NCBI RefSeq assembly: GCF_014268595.2
Contig: NZ_CP077091.1
Coordinates: forward strand, 1,324,501-1,388,500
Direction of reading: 5' to 3'
DNA from: Pseudomonas hamedanensis
Lineage (GTDB): Bacteria; Pseudomonadota; Gammaproteobacteria; Pseudomonadales; Pseudomonadaceae
DNA: 64,000 bases
Shown here: piece by piece, positions 8,396 through 17,103 of the stretch
Layout of the letters: each line of letters begins with the position of its first letter
Position numbering within the stretch: position 1 is the stretch's first letter
Position numbers and translations under genes: made by a program
The notes under the pieces: generated by a model
The model's database searches: none
The model's input: the letters and a program-made list of their open reading frames with translations, nothing else
What the model was told of the DNA's origin: nothing

Positions 8396-9571
8396 TTATT
8401 GTCGCAGCATAAACTTGAGGTCGCTGGGTGCGTCCATCGGCAGTTTTTGCACGGTTTTGCCGAGCAGACCGGTCTTGGCATCGCGCTCGACGACGACAAT
8501 CTGGTTGCTCTTCTGGTTGGCGATCAAGACGAACTTGCCGCTCGGATCAAGAGCAAACTCACGCGGATGGTCGCCGTCGACCGAGCGTTTTTGCAGTTCT
8601 TTGAGCTGCCCGGTCACAGGATCGATGCTGAACACCACGAGTTGATTGGCCGTGCCGCGATTACTCACATAGAGGAATTTGCCATCGGCCGAGGCATGCA
8701 GCGCCGCGCCCGCCTTGTCCGAGGTCGGCTGGCCTGCTGCGAGGTCAACCAGTTGCGTCTGGGTCAGCACGCCGTCGTTGTAGTCGAACACCGCGACCTG
8801 CGCGCTCATTTCCATGGTCAGCCAGGCGTGCTTGCCGTCGGCGCTGAACAGCAGATGGCGCGGGCCGCTGCCGGCCGGCATCGACACCGAGGCTGTTTTC
8901 GCCGGCGTCAGCGGCAAGTGCGGGTTGGCTTTGGGGTCGAACTGGTAAATGAAGACCTTGTCCGCACCGAGATCGTTGGAAAACACGTAGCGGCCGTCCG
9001 GTGAGGAAACTGTCGCATGCACGTGGTTCGAAGCTTGCCGCTCAGGATTGACCCGACTCGCCGGGTGCGCGCTCATCTGCACCACCGGTTTGAGCTTGCC
9101 GTCGGCATCGACCGGCAATACCGCCAGGGTGCCGCCCGGGTCTTCCATCACCGAATAATTGCTGACGAACAAATGGCTGGCATCAGCGCTGAGGCTGGAA
9201 TGGGTCGGCTCGTTGCCCAGGCTTTGCACTTGGCTGATCAGGCTCAAGGCGTGGGTTTTCGGGTCGATGGCATAACTGCTGACGCGACCGACCGGGTCAG
9301 TCTGCCCAGGGCCGTTTTCGTTGACCACGAACAGACGTGTCTGATCTTTGGACAGGGTCAGCCACGACGGGTTTTCGCTCTTGACCACTTGCAGCGGCTT
9401 GGGGTTGATCTGGCCGGTGGCGCTGTCGAACTGCATCCGATAGAGGCCTTCGCTGCTGCCGGCGGTGTACGACCCCACCAGCAACTGGAAGCTTTCGGCG
9501 GACGCCGTGGAAAAGCCCATCGCACCGACGCTGCCGGCCATCAGCAACGGCCAGAAATTACGCATCTTCAT
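8396..9571 (-). CDS. Secreted lactonase family protein (6-phosphogluconolactonase-like beta-propeller)
   Basis: A 391-residue protein with signal peptide MKMRNFWPLLMAGSVGAMGF followed by a cleavage-like STASAE. It then shows repeated propeller blades (LLVGSYTAGSSEGLY, HLFVSNYS, FVSN/YVSN strands, GSGPRHLLFSADGKHAW, GDHPREFALDPSGKFV). GPRH and HPRE motifs are typical of the seven-bladed Pgl/YbhE lactonase family. Export makes a cytoplasmic pentose-phosphate role unlikely; a periplasmic sugar lactone is the likelier substrate, which would suit the neighbouring sugar-acid genes. The start at 9571 was chosen for its GAGG spacing. The gene overlaps the end of the 9558-9869 gene. Confidence 0.8.
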   Translation of the reverse strand: MKMRNFWPLLMAGSVGAMGFSTASAESFQLLVGSYTAGSSEGLYRMQFDSATGQINPKPLQVVKSENPSWLTLSKDQTRLFVVNENGPGQTDPVGRVSSYAIDPKTHALSLISQVQSLGNEPTHSSLSADASHLFVSNYSVMEDPGGTLAVLPVDADGKLKPVVQMSAHPASRVNPERQASNHVHATVSSPDGRYVFSNDLGADKVFIYQFDPKANPHLPLTPAKTASVSMPAGSGPRHLLFSADGKHAWLTMEMSAQVAVFDYNDGVLTQTQLVDLAAGQPTSDKAGAALHASADGKFLYVSNRGTANQLVVFSIDPVTGQLKELQKRSVDGDHPREFALDPSGKFVLIANQKSNQIVVVERDAKTGLLGKTVQKLPMDAPSDLKFMLRQ

Positions 9572-9869
9572 TATTGTCATCCTCATCGTCGCTGCTGCTG
9601 ACTACGTCGCCGAGACACACCAGACGATGCTCGCCCGTGGTCTTGGTGTCGCTGGCGTAGCCGACGATCAGCCAGCTCTGCAGCGTCTCATCAAACGTCG
9701 CCGCCGCGACCTGCGCCGGGGTGAATTCCCAGTGCTTCGCTTCACGGCCATCGATGCATTCGATGTGCAGGTTATCGTCCTCGTCGAGGGCGAATTCGAA
9801 GGCGTGCAGGCCATCGATTTCGACCATGCCGCAGTGTTCGAGGGCGTTGAGAAGGGTTTGGGCAGTCAT
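9558..9869 (-). CDS. DUF5629-like small acidic protein
   Basis: A 103-residue cytoplasmic protein. The N-terminus MTAQTLLNALEHCGMVEIDG is followed by a beta-rich body (LHIECIDGREAKHWEFTPAQ) and a very acidic tail SSSDDEDDNNEDA. I believe Pseudomonas homologues are annotated DUF5629, but that name is from memory. Its 3' end overlaps the lactonase start, so the two are probably co-transcribed. The acidic tail coincides with the lactonase ribosome-binding region, so that sequence may be kept for translation signals as much as for protein. Function unknown. Confidence 0.6.
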   Translation of the reverse strand: MTAQTLLNALEHCGMVEIDGLHAFEFALDEDDNLHIECIDGREAKHWEFTPAQVAAATFDETLQSWLIVGYASDTKTTGEHRLVCLGDVVSSSDDEDDNNEDA

Positions 9870-9931
9870 GGCAAACAGTCTTTCTTGGGGGGGAAAGTGC
9901 CAATGATAACTTATTGTCGAAACAGTTCCCT

Positions 9932-10021
9932 TGTAGGAGTGAGCCTGCTCGCGATAGCGGTGAGTCATCCAGCAGAGATGCTGAATGTAAGACCGCTATC
10001 GCGAGCAGGCTCACTCCTACA
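9932..10021. repeat. REP doublet (REPIN-like), copy 1
   Basis: Two inverted cores (TGTAGGAGTGAGCCTGCTCG and its complement), each followed by CGATAGCGGT, flank a short divergent spacer. It lies between the ends of two minus-strand units. Confidence 0.9.
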
Positions 10022-10037
10022 GGGGTTGTCGTTGGCT

Positions 10038-11618
10038 TTAGAGCGCTTCACGCGATGGCTTGCCATCGACCAGACGCTGAATGCGCAGCGGGTTGGCGTT
10101 TTTCAGCGGCTCCGGCAGCAGGCTGTCCGGGTAGTTCTGGAAGCACACCGGACGCAGGAAGCGGTCGATCGCCAGCGTGCCCACGGAAGTGCCGCGCGCG
10201 TCGGAAGTCGCCGGGTAAGGCCCGCCGTGGACCATCGAATCGCAGACTTCGACGCCGGTGGGATAGCCGTTGAGCAGGATGCGCCCGACCTTTTGTTCCA
10301 GCAGCGGCGTCAGTTCGGCGAATTGCTCGAAGTCCGCCGGCTCGCCGATGATCGTCGCGGTCAGTTGACCATGCAGTCCGTGCAGCGCCGCGCTGAGCTG
10401 TGCCTGATCGGCGACTTCAACGATCACCGTGGTCGGCCCGAACACCTCTTCCTGTAGCACTTCTTCACCGTCGATCAACAGGCTGACGTCAGCCTTGAAC
10501 AATTGCGGCTGCGCCTGATTGCCCTGCTGCGGATTGCCGGCAAGGTGTTCGATGCCGCTGTGCGCCAAGAGTTTTTCCAGACCTTTGCCGTAGCTGCCGA
10601 GGGTGCCGGCGTTGAGCATGGTTTGCGCCGGTTGATCGCCGATCAGGCCAGCCAGTTGCTGAATGAACGCGCTGAATTGTGGCGAGCGAATACCGATGAC
10701 CAGACCCGGATTGGTACAGAACTGACCACAGCCCTGGACCACCGAAGCGGTGAGATCGCGAGCCACCGTTTCCGACCGCGCGGCGAGCGCCTGCGGCAAG
10801 ACGATGACCGGGTTGATGCTCGACATTTCGGCAAACACCGGGATCGGTTGCGGACGTGCCGCAGCCATGTCGCACAAAGCGCGACCGCCCTTGAGCGAAC
10901 CGGTGAAGCCGACCGCCTGAATCGCCGGATGCTTGACCAGCCATTCGCCGACGCCGCCACCGTAGATCATGTTGAACACACCGGCCGGCATGCCGGTTTT
11001 TTCCGCTGCGCGAATCACCGCGTCAGCAACCCGCTCAGCGGTGGCCATGTGGCCGCTGTGCGCCTTGAACACCACCGGGCAACCGGCCGCGAGTGCCGCC
11101 GCGGTATCGCCGCCGGCGGTGGAGAATGCCAGCGGAAAGTTGCTCGCACCGAACACCGCGACCGGGCCGAGGCCGATGCGGTATTGACGCAGGTCCGGGC
11201 GGGGTAGCGGCTGGCGATCCGGCAGCGGCAGATCGATGCGCGCGCCGTAGAAGTCACCGCGACGCAGGACTTTGGCGAACAGCCGCATCTGCCCGCTGGT
11301 ACGGCCGCGCTCGCCCTGAATGCGGCCGGCTGGCAACGCGGTTTCGCGGCAGACCACGGCAACGAAATCATCGCCGAGGGCGTCCAGTTCGTCGGCAACC
11401 GCATCAAGGAACTGTGCGCGACGTTCAGCGCTGAGGCTGCGATACGTCGGGTAAGCCGCAGCGGCGGCCTTGGCCGCAGCGTCGACTTCCTCCGCCGTGG
11501 CCTGAATGAAGTCGTGCGGCAAGGCTTCGCCGGTGCTGGCGTCAACCGATTGCAGTTTGACGGTGCCGGCGGCGCTGCGCTGCCCGCCGATGTAGTTGTG
11601 ACCGAGAATCTGAGTCAT
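10038..11618 (-). CDS. Aldehyde dehydrogenase, 2-oxoglutarate semialdehyde (2,5-dioxovalerate) type
   Basis: A 526-residue NAD(P)-dependent dehydrogenase expected to oxidise 2-oxoglutarate semialdehyde to 2-oxoglutarate, the last step of non-phosphorylating pentonate or hexarate pathways. The catalytic Cys301 sits in GQFCTNPG, and the general-base Glu in FAEMSSINPV, which replaces the usual LELGGK and is typical of the KGSADH subgroup. The cofactor fold has GASNFPLAFS and FTGSLKGG. The ribosome site AAGGAG is built on the stop codon of the upstream AraD1 gene (TAAGGAG, 9-bp gap), so the two are tightly coupled. Confidence 0.88.
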   Translation of the reverse strand: MTQILGHNYIGGQRSAAGTVKLQSVDASTGEALPHDFIQATAEEVDAAAKAAAAAYPTYRSLSAERRAQFLDAVADELDALGDDFVAVVCRETALPAGRIQGERGRTSGQMRLFAKVLRRGDFYGARIDLPLPDRQPLPRPDLRQYRIGLGPVAVFGASNFPLAFSTAGGDTAAALAAGCPVVFKAHSGHMATAERVADAVIRAAEKTGMPAGVFNMIYGGGVGEWLVKHPAIQAVGFTGSLKGGRALCDMAAARPQPIPVFAEMSSINPVIVLPQALAARSETVARDLTASVVQGCGQFCTNPGLVIGIRSPQFSAFIQQLAGLIGDQPAQTMLNAGTLGSYGKGLEKLLAHSGIEHLAGNPQQGNQAQPQLFKADVSLLIDGEEVLQEEVFGPTTVIVEVADQAQLSAALHGLHGQLTATIIGEPADFEQFAELTPLLEQKVGRILLNGYPTGVEVCDSMVHGGPYPATSDARGTSVGTLAIDRFLRPVCFQNYPDSLLPEPLKNANPLRIQRLVDGKPSREAL

Positions 11619-11627
11619 GGGATCTCC

Positions 11628-12620
11628 TTAAAGGGTGCCGATGCTGTCCGGTTCAAAAGCCGCTTTGACCGGTGCGATGCCGTTGACCAGCGGTGCGCCG
11701 AAGTCGGCCTGGCTGATCTCGAAGGTATCGCCCGGCTGGGTGCGGATGCCGTCGGCAAACGACAGGGTCGCGGTGCCGAAGAAATGAATGTGCACGTCGC
11801 CCGGACGCAGGAACTGACTGTATTTGAAGTGGTGGTATTCGAGGTTCGCCAGGCTGTGGCACATGTTGGCCTCGCCGCTGAGGAACTCGTTCTGCCACAG
11901 CACTTCGCCGTCACGCAGGATTCGACTGGTGCCGGCAAGGTGTTGAGGCAATTCACCGGTGCGAAGTTCCGGACCATAACTGCAACTGCGCAATTTCGAG
12001 TGCGCCAGGTAGAGGTAATTCTTGCGCTCCATGACGTGGTCGGAGAACTCGTTGCCCACCGCGAAACCGAGGCGATACGGTTTGCCGTCGTTACCGATGA
12101 TGTACAAGCCGGCCATCTCTGGCTCTTCGCCGGCGTCTTCGGCAAACGGCGGCAGCGGGAACGGCTGGCCCGGACGCACGACGATGCTGCCGTCGCCCTT
12201 GTAGAACCATTCCGGTTGCACACCGGCCTGCCCCGCCGCCGGTTTGCCGCCCTCCACGCCCCACTTGAAAATGCGCATGGTGTCGGTCATCGCTGCTTCG
12301 TCGCCGGCCTGCTGGTGCATCTTGTCGCGGGCCGAGGCGCTGCCCAGGTGAGTCAGGCCGGTACCGCTGACCAGCATGTGCGCCGGGTCCGGGTGGTCCA
12401 GCGGCGGCAGAATGCGCAGGTCGTTGAGCAACTGCGCGTAGTCGTGACTGGCGCCGAGGCCGAGGGTCTGCACTTGCTGCTCAAGGGTGCTGCCTGCTTC
12501 GATCGCGGCCAGCGCCAGGTCGCGCACGCTGCGGGCGTCTTGCACTTCGCGGACCTGCCCGTTGTCGACCGCGCCGACGCGGCGTTCGCCGTTGGTTAAT
12601 TCGAATTGCACCAGATGCAT
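11628..12620 (-). CDS. AraD1/GguC-type fumarylacetoacetate hydrolase family protein
   Basis: A 330-residue FAH-fold protein with a full C-terminal FAH domain: EEPEMAGLYIIGNDG with the metal Glu pair, GFAVGNEFSDHVMERKNY, and RPGDVHIHFFGTATLSFADG. Homologues beside arabonate dehydratase and KGSADH genes are called AraD1 and are thought to dehydrate 2-keto-3-deoxy-L-arabonate to 2-oxoglutarate semialdehyde. That role is from context; the biochemically known enzyme for this step (AraD) belongs to the DHDPS aldolase family. It is the middle gene of the MFS-FAH-ALDH unit. Confidence 0.8.
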   Translation of the reverse strand: MHLVQFELTNGERRVGAVDNGQVREVQDARSVRDLALAAIEAGSTLEQQVQTLGLGASHDYAQLLNDLRILPPLDHPDPAHMLVSGTGLTHLGSASARDKMHQQAGDEAAMTDTMRIFKWGVEGGKPAAGQAGVQPEWFYKGDGSIVVRPGQPFPLPPFAEDAGEEPEMAGLYIIGNDGKPYRLGFAVGNEFSDHVMERKNYLYLAHSKLRSCSYGPELRTGELPQHLAGTSRILRDGEVLWQNEFLSGEANMCHSLANLEYHHFKYSQFLRPGDVHIHFFGTATLSFADGIRTQPGDTFEISQADFGAPLVNGIAPVKAAFEPDSIGTL

Positions 12621-12656
12621 GTTTTTCTCCTGTTTTTCAAAGCCACCGCCAATCCC

Positions 12657-12745
12657 TGTAGGAGTGAGCCTGCTCGCGATAGCGGTGTGTCAGTTTGCAA
12701 ATTTTTCGCTGATACACCGCCATCGCGAGCAGGCTCACTCCTACA
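12657..12745. repeat. REP doublet (REPIN-like), copy 2
   Basis: Inverted TGTAGGAGTGAGCCTGCTCG cores lie inside the operon, between the MFS gene and the AraD1 gene. As a transcript hairpin it could lower expression or stabilise one side of the message. Confidence 0.9.
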
Positions 12746-12764
12746 GGGGGCCAGTGTTAGTCAG

Positions 12765-14087
12765 TCAGGTGCGGGTTGCGCCCCGCGCGCTGGCGGCAAA
12801 TTGGTCGACGGGTAGAACGTGCTTGCGTTCCAGCACACGGTAAACAATGCCGGTCAGAATCAAGCCGAACACCATCACGCCAGAAAGGAAGTACAACCCC
12901 GAAGCCAGGTTGCCGGTGTATTCCTTCAATGCACCAATCACGAAAGGTCCGATGTAACCGCCAAGGTTGCCCACCGAGTTGATCAGCGCAATCCCCGCCG
13001 CCGCACTGGCACCGGCAAAAAAGCGCCCCGGCAAAGTCCAGAACACGGCGGTGCACGAGAACAAGGCAAACGCCACCAGACACAGCGCCGCCAGTTGCGC
13101 CACCGGCAACGAGAGCCAGGCGCTGAGGAACAGGCCGATCGCACCCAGTACATACAGAACGGCGAGATGCCCGTAGCGATCATTCAAGCGGTCGGAGCTG
13201 CGCGGAATGATCAGCAGGCCGATGATCCCGAAGATGTATGGCACCGATGAGACGAACCCGGTCACCAGGTCGCTGCCGCCGAATTGTTTGATCAGCGTCG
13301 GCAGCCACAGGCCCAGGCCATAAATACTCAGCGTTACCGGCAGATAGAACAGCGCCAGCAGCAGCACGCGTTTGTCTTTGAGCGCATGCAGCGGGTTGCC
13401 GTGACGGGTCTGGCCGTACTCCTGCAAATCCTTTTTCAGCTCGCCGGTCAGCCAGTCTTTTTCAGCCTGATCCATCCACTTCACTTGCTGCGGGCCGTCC
13501 GGCAGCCAGCGCAGCACCGGCCAGGTCAGCAGGATCGCCGGGGTGCCGATCACGATGAACAGCCACTGCCAGCCGTGCAGGCCGAGGATGCCGTCCATGC
13601 CGAGCAGGCCACCGGACACGGGGCCGGTGATCATCATGGCGATCGGTTGCGAAAGGATGAACAGCCCGAGGATCTTGCCGCGATGGCGCACCGGGAACCA
13701 TTGAGTGATGTAGTACAGCACGCCAGGGAAGAAGCCCGCCTCCGCCGCGCCGAGCAGAAAGCGCATCACGTAGAAGCTGTGCGGCCCTTGCACGAAGGCC
13801 ATGCCGATGGTGATCGCGCCCCAGGTAATCATGATCCGTGCGAACCAGCGCCGCGCGCCGAAGCGTTCGAGCATCAGGTTGCTGGGGATTTCGAAGAGGA
13901 AGTAACCAATAAAGAACAGCCCGGCGCCCAGGCCGTAAGCCGCATCGCCGATACCGATGTCGGCACCCATGTGCAGCTTGGCGAAGCCGACGGCGGAGCG
14001 ATCCACATAGGCGATCAGGTACAGCAGGATCAGGAAGGGAATCAGTTTCAGCGTGATGCGCCGGACAAGCCGCAATTCCTGGCTCAT
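12765..14087 (-). CDS. MFS transporter, anion:cation symporter (ACS) family
   Basis: A 440-residue protein with about 12 hydrophobic helices. The first-helix signature LIAYVDRSAVGFAKLHMG and the loop NLMLERFGARRWFARIMITWG are typical of ACS-family permeases for sugar acids and aromatic acids (glucarate, tartrate, phthalate types). WFPVRHRGKILGLF after helix 4 also fits. As first gene of the minus-strand catabolic unit, opposite an arabonate dehydratase, it most likely imports an aldonate or aldarate that feeds the pathway directly, since no sugar dehydrogenase is encoded here. Confidence 0.85.
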   Translation of the reverse strand: MSQELRLVRRITLKLIPFLILLYLIAYVDRSAVGFAKLHMGADIGIGDAAYGLGAGLFFIGYFLFEIPSNLMLERFGARRWFARIMITWGAITIGMAFVQGPHSFYVMRFLLGAAEAGFFPGVLYYITQWFPVRHRGKILGLFILSQPIAMMITGPVSGGLLGMDGILGLHGWQWLFIVIGTPAILLTWPVLRWLPDGPQQVKWMDQAEKDWLTGELKKDLQEYGQTRHGNPLHALKDKRVLLLALFYLPVTLSIYGLGLWLPTLIKQFGGSDLVTGFVSSVPYIFGIIGLLIIPRSSDRLNDRYGHLAVLYVLGAIGLFLSAWLSLPVAQLAALCLVAFALFSCTAVFWTLPGRFFAGASAAAGIALINSVGNLGGYIGPFVIGALKEYTGNLASGLYFLSGVMVFGLILTGIVYRVLERKHVLPVDQFAASARGATRT

Positions 14088-14179
14088 GAGATCGGTCTCC
14101 GATTGTTGTTTTTATAGAACCTCGGGGGACGCCTCTCACGGAAAACCGTCAGGGCCATCCCTCCGTCGAAAACGACTAT

Positions 14180-14192
14180 ATAGTAATACTAT
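14180..14192. promoter_or_regulatory. GntR/FadR-type operator 1 in the divergent promoter
   Basis: A perfect 6+1+6 palindrome ATAGTAATACTAT. Its core TAGTAATACTA fits the FadR-subfamily consensus TNGTNNNACNA. It lies between the divergent MFS and dehydratase genes, and a FadR-type regulator is encoded at 16202. Confidence 0.6.
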
Positions 14193-14254
14193 TTACTCAA
14201 CAACACTTCCAAACGGCGGATTTTGAGCTTATGTTAAGCCATCGCTGGAACACT

Positions 14255-14267
14255 ATAGTCATACAAT
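14255..14267. promoter_or_regulatory. GntR/FadR-type operator 2, close to the dehydratase start
   Basis: ATAGTCATACAAT matches operator 1 at 11 of 13 positions and also fits TNGTNNNACNA. It ends 14 bp before the dehydratase ATG, a position suited to repression. Confidence 0.55.
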
Positions 14268-14280
14268 AAGAGAAACGATC

Positions 14281-16017
14281 ATGTCTGATAAGAAACCCAC
14301 CCTGCGCTCCGCCCAATGGTTTGGCACGGCCGACAAGAACGGCTTCATGTACCGCAGCTGGATGAAGAATCAGGGCATCGCCGACCATCAGTTCCACGGC
14401 AAGCCGATCATCGGCATCTGCAACACCTGGTCGGAATTGACCCCGTGCAACGCGCACTTCCGCCAGATCGCGGAGCACGTCAAACGCGGGGTGATCGAGG
14501 CCGGTGGGTTTCCAGTGGAATTCCCGGTGTTCTCCAATGGCGAATCGAACCTGCGCCCGACCGCCATGCTCACCCGCAACCTGGCGAGCATGGACGTTGA
14601 AGAAGCGATTCGCGGCAACCCGATTGACGGTGTGGTGCTGCTGACCGGCTGCGACAAAACCACCCCGGCCCTGCTGATGGGCGCGGCCAGTTGCGACGTG
14701 CCGGCCATCGTCGTCACCGGCGGGCCGATGCTCAACGGCAAGCACAAGGGCAAGGACATTGGTTCCGGCACCGTGGTCTGGCAGCTCAGCGAACAGGTCA
14801 AGGCCGGCACCATCACCATCGACGATTTCCTCGCGGCCGAGGGCGGCATGTCGCGTTCGGCGGGCACCTGCAACACCATGGGCACCGCGTCGACCATGGC
14901 CTGCATGGCTGAAGCGCTCGGCACTTCGCTGCCGCACAACGCGGCGATTCCGGCGGTGGATGCACGGCGTTATGTGCTGGCACACATGTCCGGCATGCGT
15001 GCGGTGGAGATGGTTCGAGAAGACCTGAAACTGTCGAAGATCCTGACTAAGGAAGCCTTCGAAAACGCCATTCGCGTCAACGCTGCCATCGGTGGTTCGA
15101 CCAACGCCGTGATTCACTTGAAGGCCATCGCCGGGCGCATTGGCGTTGAACTGGATCTGGACGACTGGACCCGCATCGGTCGTGGCATGCCGACCATCGT
15201 CGACCTGCAACCGTCCGGGCGTTTCCTGATGGAAGAGTTCTACTACGCCGGTGGCTTGCCAGCGGTACTGCGTCGCCTCGGTGAGGCCAATCTGATTCCC
15301 AACCCGAATGCGCTGACCGTCAACGGCAAATCCATCGGCGAGAACACCAAAGACGCGCCGATCTACGGCGAAGACGAAGTGATCCGCACCCTCGACAATC
15401 CGATTCGCGCTGACGGCGGGATTTGCGTATTGCGCGGCAACCTGGCGCCGCTGGGTGCGGTACTCAAACCGTCCGCCGCTACCGCTGAGCTGATGCAGCA
15501 TCGCGGTCGCGCGGTGGTGTTCGAGAACTTCGACATGTACAAGGCGCGGATCAACGACCCGGAACTGGATGTCGACAAAGATTCGATCCTGGTCATGAAA
15601 AACTGCGGGCCGAAGGGTTATCCGGGCATGGCTGAAGTCGGCAACATGGGCTTGCCGGCCAAGTTGTTGGCACAGGGCGTGACTGACATGGTGCGTATCT
15701 CCGACGCACGTATGAGCGGCACAGCGTACGGCACGGTGGTTTTGCACGTCGCACCGGAAGCCGCAGCGGGCGGGCCTTTGGCGGCGGTGCAGGAAGGCGA
15801 CTGGATTGAACTCGATTGCGCCAGCGGTCGTCTGCATCTGGACATCCCGGACGCCGAACTGGCGGCGCGCATGGCCGATTTGCAGCCACCGCAGCAATTG
15901 CTGGTGGGCGGTTATCGTCAGTTGTACATCGACCATGTGCTGCAGGCGGATCAGGGTTGTGACTTTGACTTCCTCGTCGGCTGCCGAGGCGCCGAGGTCC
16001 CGCGTCACTCTCACTAA
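14281..16017 (+). CDS. IlvD/Edd family sugar-acid dehydratase, probably L-arabonate dehydratase
   Basis: A 578-residue Fe-S dehydratase. The three conserved ligand Cys are present: C56 (ELTPCNAHF), C124 (LLTGCDKTTP) and C197 (SAGTCNTMGT), as are Mg-binding and active-site stretches (GSTNAVIHL, DARMSGTAYGT). The length and the N-terminus RSAQWFGTADKNGF fit the pentonate dehydratase subgroup rather than IlvD or Edd. It would convert L-arabonate (or a related aldonate) to the 2-keto-3-deoxy acid used by the AraD1 and KGSADH proteins encoded divergently. It has two GntR-type operators upstream. Exact sugar specificity cannot be read from the sequence. Confidence 0.85.
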   Translation: MSDKKPTLRSAQWFGTADKNGFMYRSWMKNQGIADHQFHGKPIIGICNTWSELTPCNAHFRQIAEHVKRGVIEAGGFPVEFPVFSNGESNLRPTAMLTRNLASMDVEEAIRGNPIDGVVLLTGCDKTTPALLMGAASCDVPAIVVTGGPMLNGKHKGKDIGSGTVVWQLSEQVKAGTITIDDFLAAEGGMSRSAGTCNTMGTASTMACMAEALGTSLPHNAAIPAVDARRYVLAHMSGMRAVEMVREDLKLSKILTKEAFENAIRVNAAIGGSTNAVIHLKAIAGRIGVELDLDDWTRIGRGMPTIVDLQPSGRFLMEEFYYAGGLPAVLRRLGEANLIPNPNALTVNGKSIGENTKDAPIYGEDEVIRTLDNPIRADGGICVLRGNLAPLGAVLKPSAATAELMQHRGRAVVFENFDMYKARINDPELDVDKDSILVMKNCGPKGYPGMAEVGNMGLPAKLLAQGVTDMVRISDARMSGTAYGTVVLHVAPEAAAGGPLAAVQEGDWIELDCASGRLHLDIPDAELAARMADLQPPQQLLVGGYRQLYIDHVLQADQGCDFDFLVGCRGAEVPRHSH

Positions 16018-16030
16018 CCCCGCCGTCCCC

Positions 16031-16119
16031 TGTAGGAGTGAGCCTGCTCGCGATAGCGGTCTGTCAGTTGAGACATATGTGACTGACATGTCCCCATCGC
16101 GAGCAGGCTCACTCCTACA
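16031..16119. repeat. REP doublet (REPIN-like), copy 3
   Basis: Inverted TGTAGGAGTGAGCCTGCTCG cores between the dehydratase and the GntR gene. Confidence 0.9.
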
Positions 16120-16201
16120 TTTGCTATGCATCAGCCTCAAGAATGCCGCACGCCTGCTATGATGCGCGGCATCTCCATCGCTCAGGATCGCGTCGCTCCC
16201 C

Positions 16202-16921
16202 ATGGATTACCGCAAACCTTCCGACCGTAAAAGCATGCACTCGCGCATCGTCCAGGAACTGGGCATGCAGATCGTCTCCGGACGCTTTTTGCCCGACGAC
16301 AAACTGCCCGCCGAAGCGCTGCTTTGCGAGGAATACGCGGTCAGTCGGCCGGTGTTGCGTGAAGCCACGCGGGTGCTAGTGGCCAAGGGTCTGGTGTATT
16401 CAAAGCCCCGCGTGGGCACGGTGGTCAAGGCGCGCCGCGAATGGCACATGCTCGACCCGGACGTGCTGCACTGGCTGATGCAAAGTAGCCCGCAGAATGA
16501 ATTCTTCAATGTGCTGACCAGCGTGCGCAGCATCATCGAACCCGCTGCGGCCGCCCTCGCCGCTCAGCATGCGACTGACGCCGACATCGCCGCGATCAAC
16601 GAAGCCTACCAACGCATGGAAACCGCGCCGACACCGGAGGCCTTGTTGCAGCCGGACCTGGACTTCCACAGCCGGATTGCCGACGCCACGCATAACGACT
16701 TGCTGGCGAATCTGTGCAATATGCTGTCGGTGGCGATTGCCGAGGCGTTGAAGCATTCCAACCAGCGGCCGAATCTGCATGAGCTGGCGTTGCCAAGGCA
16801 CAAGGCGATTCTCACGGCGATCGAGAACCGTGATGCGCTCGGCGCCCGGCATGCGACATTGGTGCAGCTGGACGATGCGCGTAGTGCCCTCAGCGTAGTG
16901 CTTGGCACCGAACTCTCCTGA
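16202..16921 (+). CDS. FadR/GntR family transcriptional regulator
   Basis: A 239-residue protein. It has an N-terminal winged helix (about residues 12-75; KLPAEALLCEEYAVSRPVLREATRVL is split around the recognition helix) and a C-terminal all-helical FCD ligand domain with the metal/ligand residues in DLDFHSRIADATHNDLL and ALPRHKAILTAIENRD. Its place after the dehydratase and the two FadR-type operators at 14180 and 14255 make it the likely repressor of the sugar-acid genes, released by the substrate or the 2-keto-3-deoxy acid. ATG 16202 lacks a strong ribosome site; the Met codon at 16235 is an alternative start. Confidence 0.85.
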   Translation: MDYRKPSDRKSMHSRIVQELGMQIVSGRFLPDDKLPAEALLCEEYAVSRPVLREATRVLVAKGLVYSKPRVGTVVKARREWHMLDPDVLHWLMQSSPQNEFFNVLTSVRSIIEPAAAALAAQHATDADIAAINEAYQRMETAPTPEALLQPDLDFHSRIADATHNDLLANLCNMLSVAIAEALKHSNQRPNLHELALPRHKAILTAIENRDALGARHATLVQLDDARSALSVVLGTELS

Positions 16922-16937
16922 CACTCCGCGTCCCCAC

Positions 16938-17026
16938 TGTAGGAGTGAGCCTGCTCGCGATAGCGGTATGTCAGGTATTCAATTATCCGACTGACACACC
17001 GCTATCGCGAGCAGGCTCACTCCTAC
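16938..17026. repeat. REP doublet (REPIN-like), copy 4
   Basis: Inverted REP cores between convergent genes, just before the 17056-17084 terminator. Confidence 0.9.
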
Positions 17027-17055
17027 ATTTGATCTGTGTGATTCCGAGATATAAA

Positions 17056-17084
17056 AAAGCCGCAACCCATTAGGTTGCGGCTTT
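17056..17084 (-). terminator. Rho-independent terminator of the RND transporter unit
   Basis: A 12-bp stem AAAGCCGCAACC/GGTTGCGGCTTT with a 5-base loop. On the minus strand it is followed by a T-run (CTTTTTTAT). It sits 20 bp after the RND gene stop. Confidence 0.85.
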
Positions 17085-17103
17085 GTCGTTTCAGGCCTTC
17101 AGG

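Noticed and set aside
13284..14117. 277-codon plus-strand open frame opposite the MFS transporter gene
   Set aside because: His/Gln/Asp-rich translation with no hydrophobic or domain pattern; antisense to a clear 12-helix permease.
14197..16203. 668-codon open frame on the minus strand opposite the arabonate dehydratase gene
   Set aside because: It is the antisense shadow of a GC-rich gene; the plus-strand product has all Fe-S cysteines and family length, and the shadow translation (rich in His, Arg, Gln) matches no family I know.
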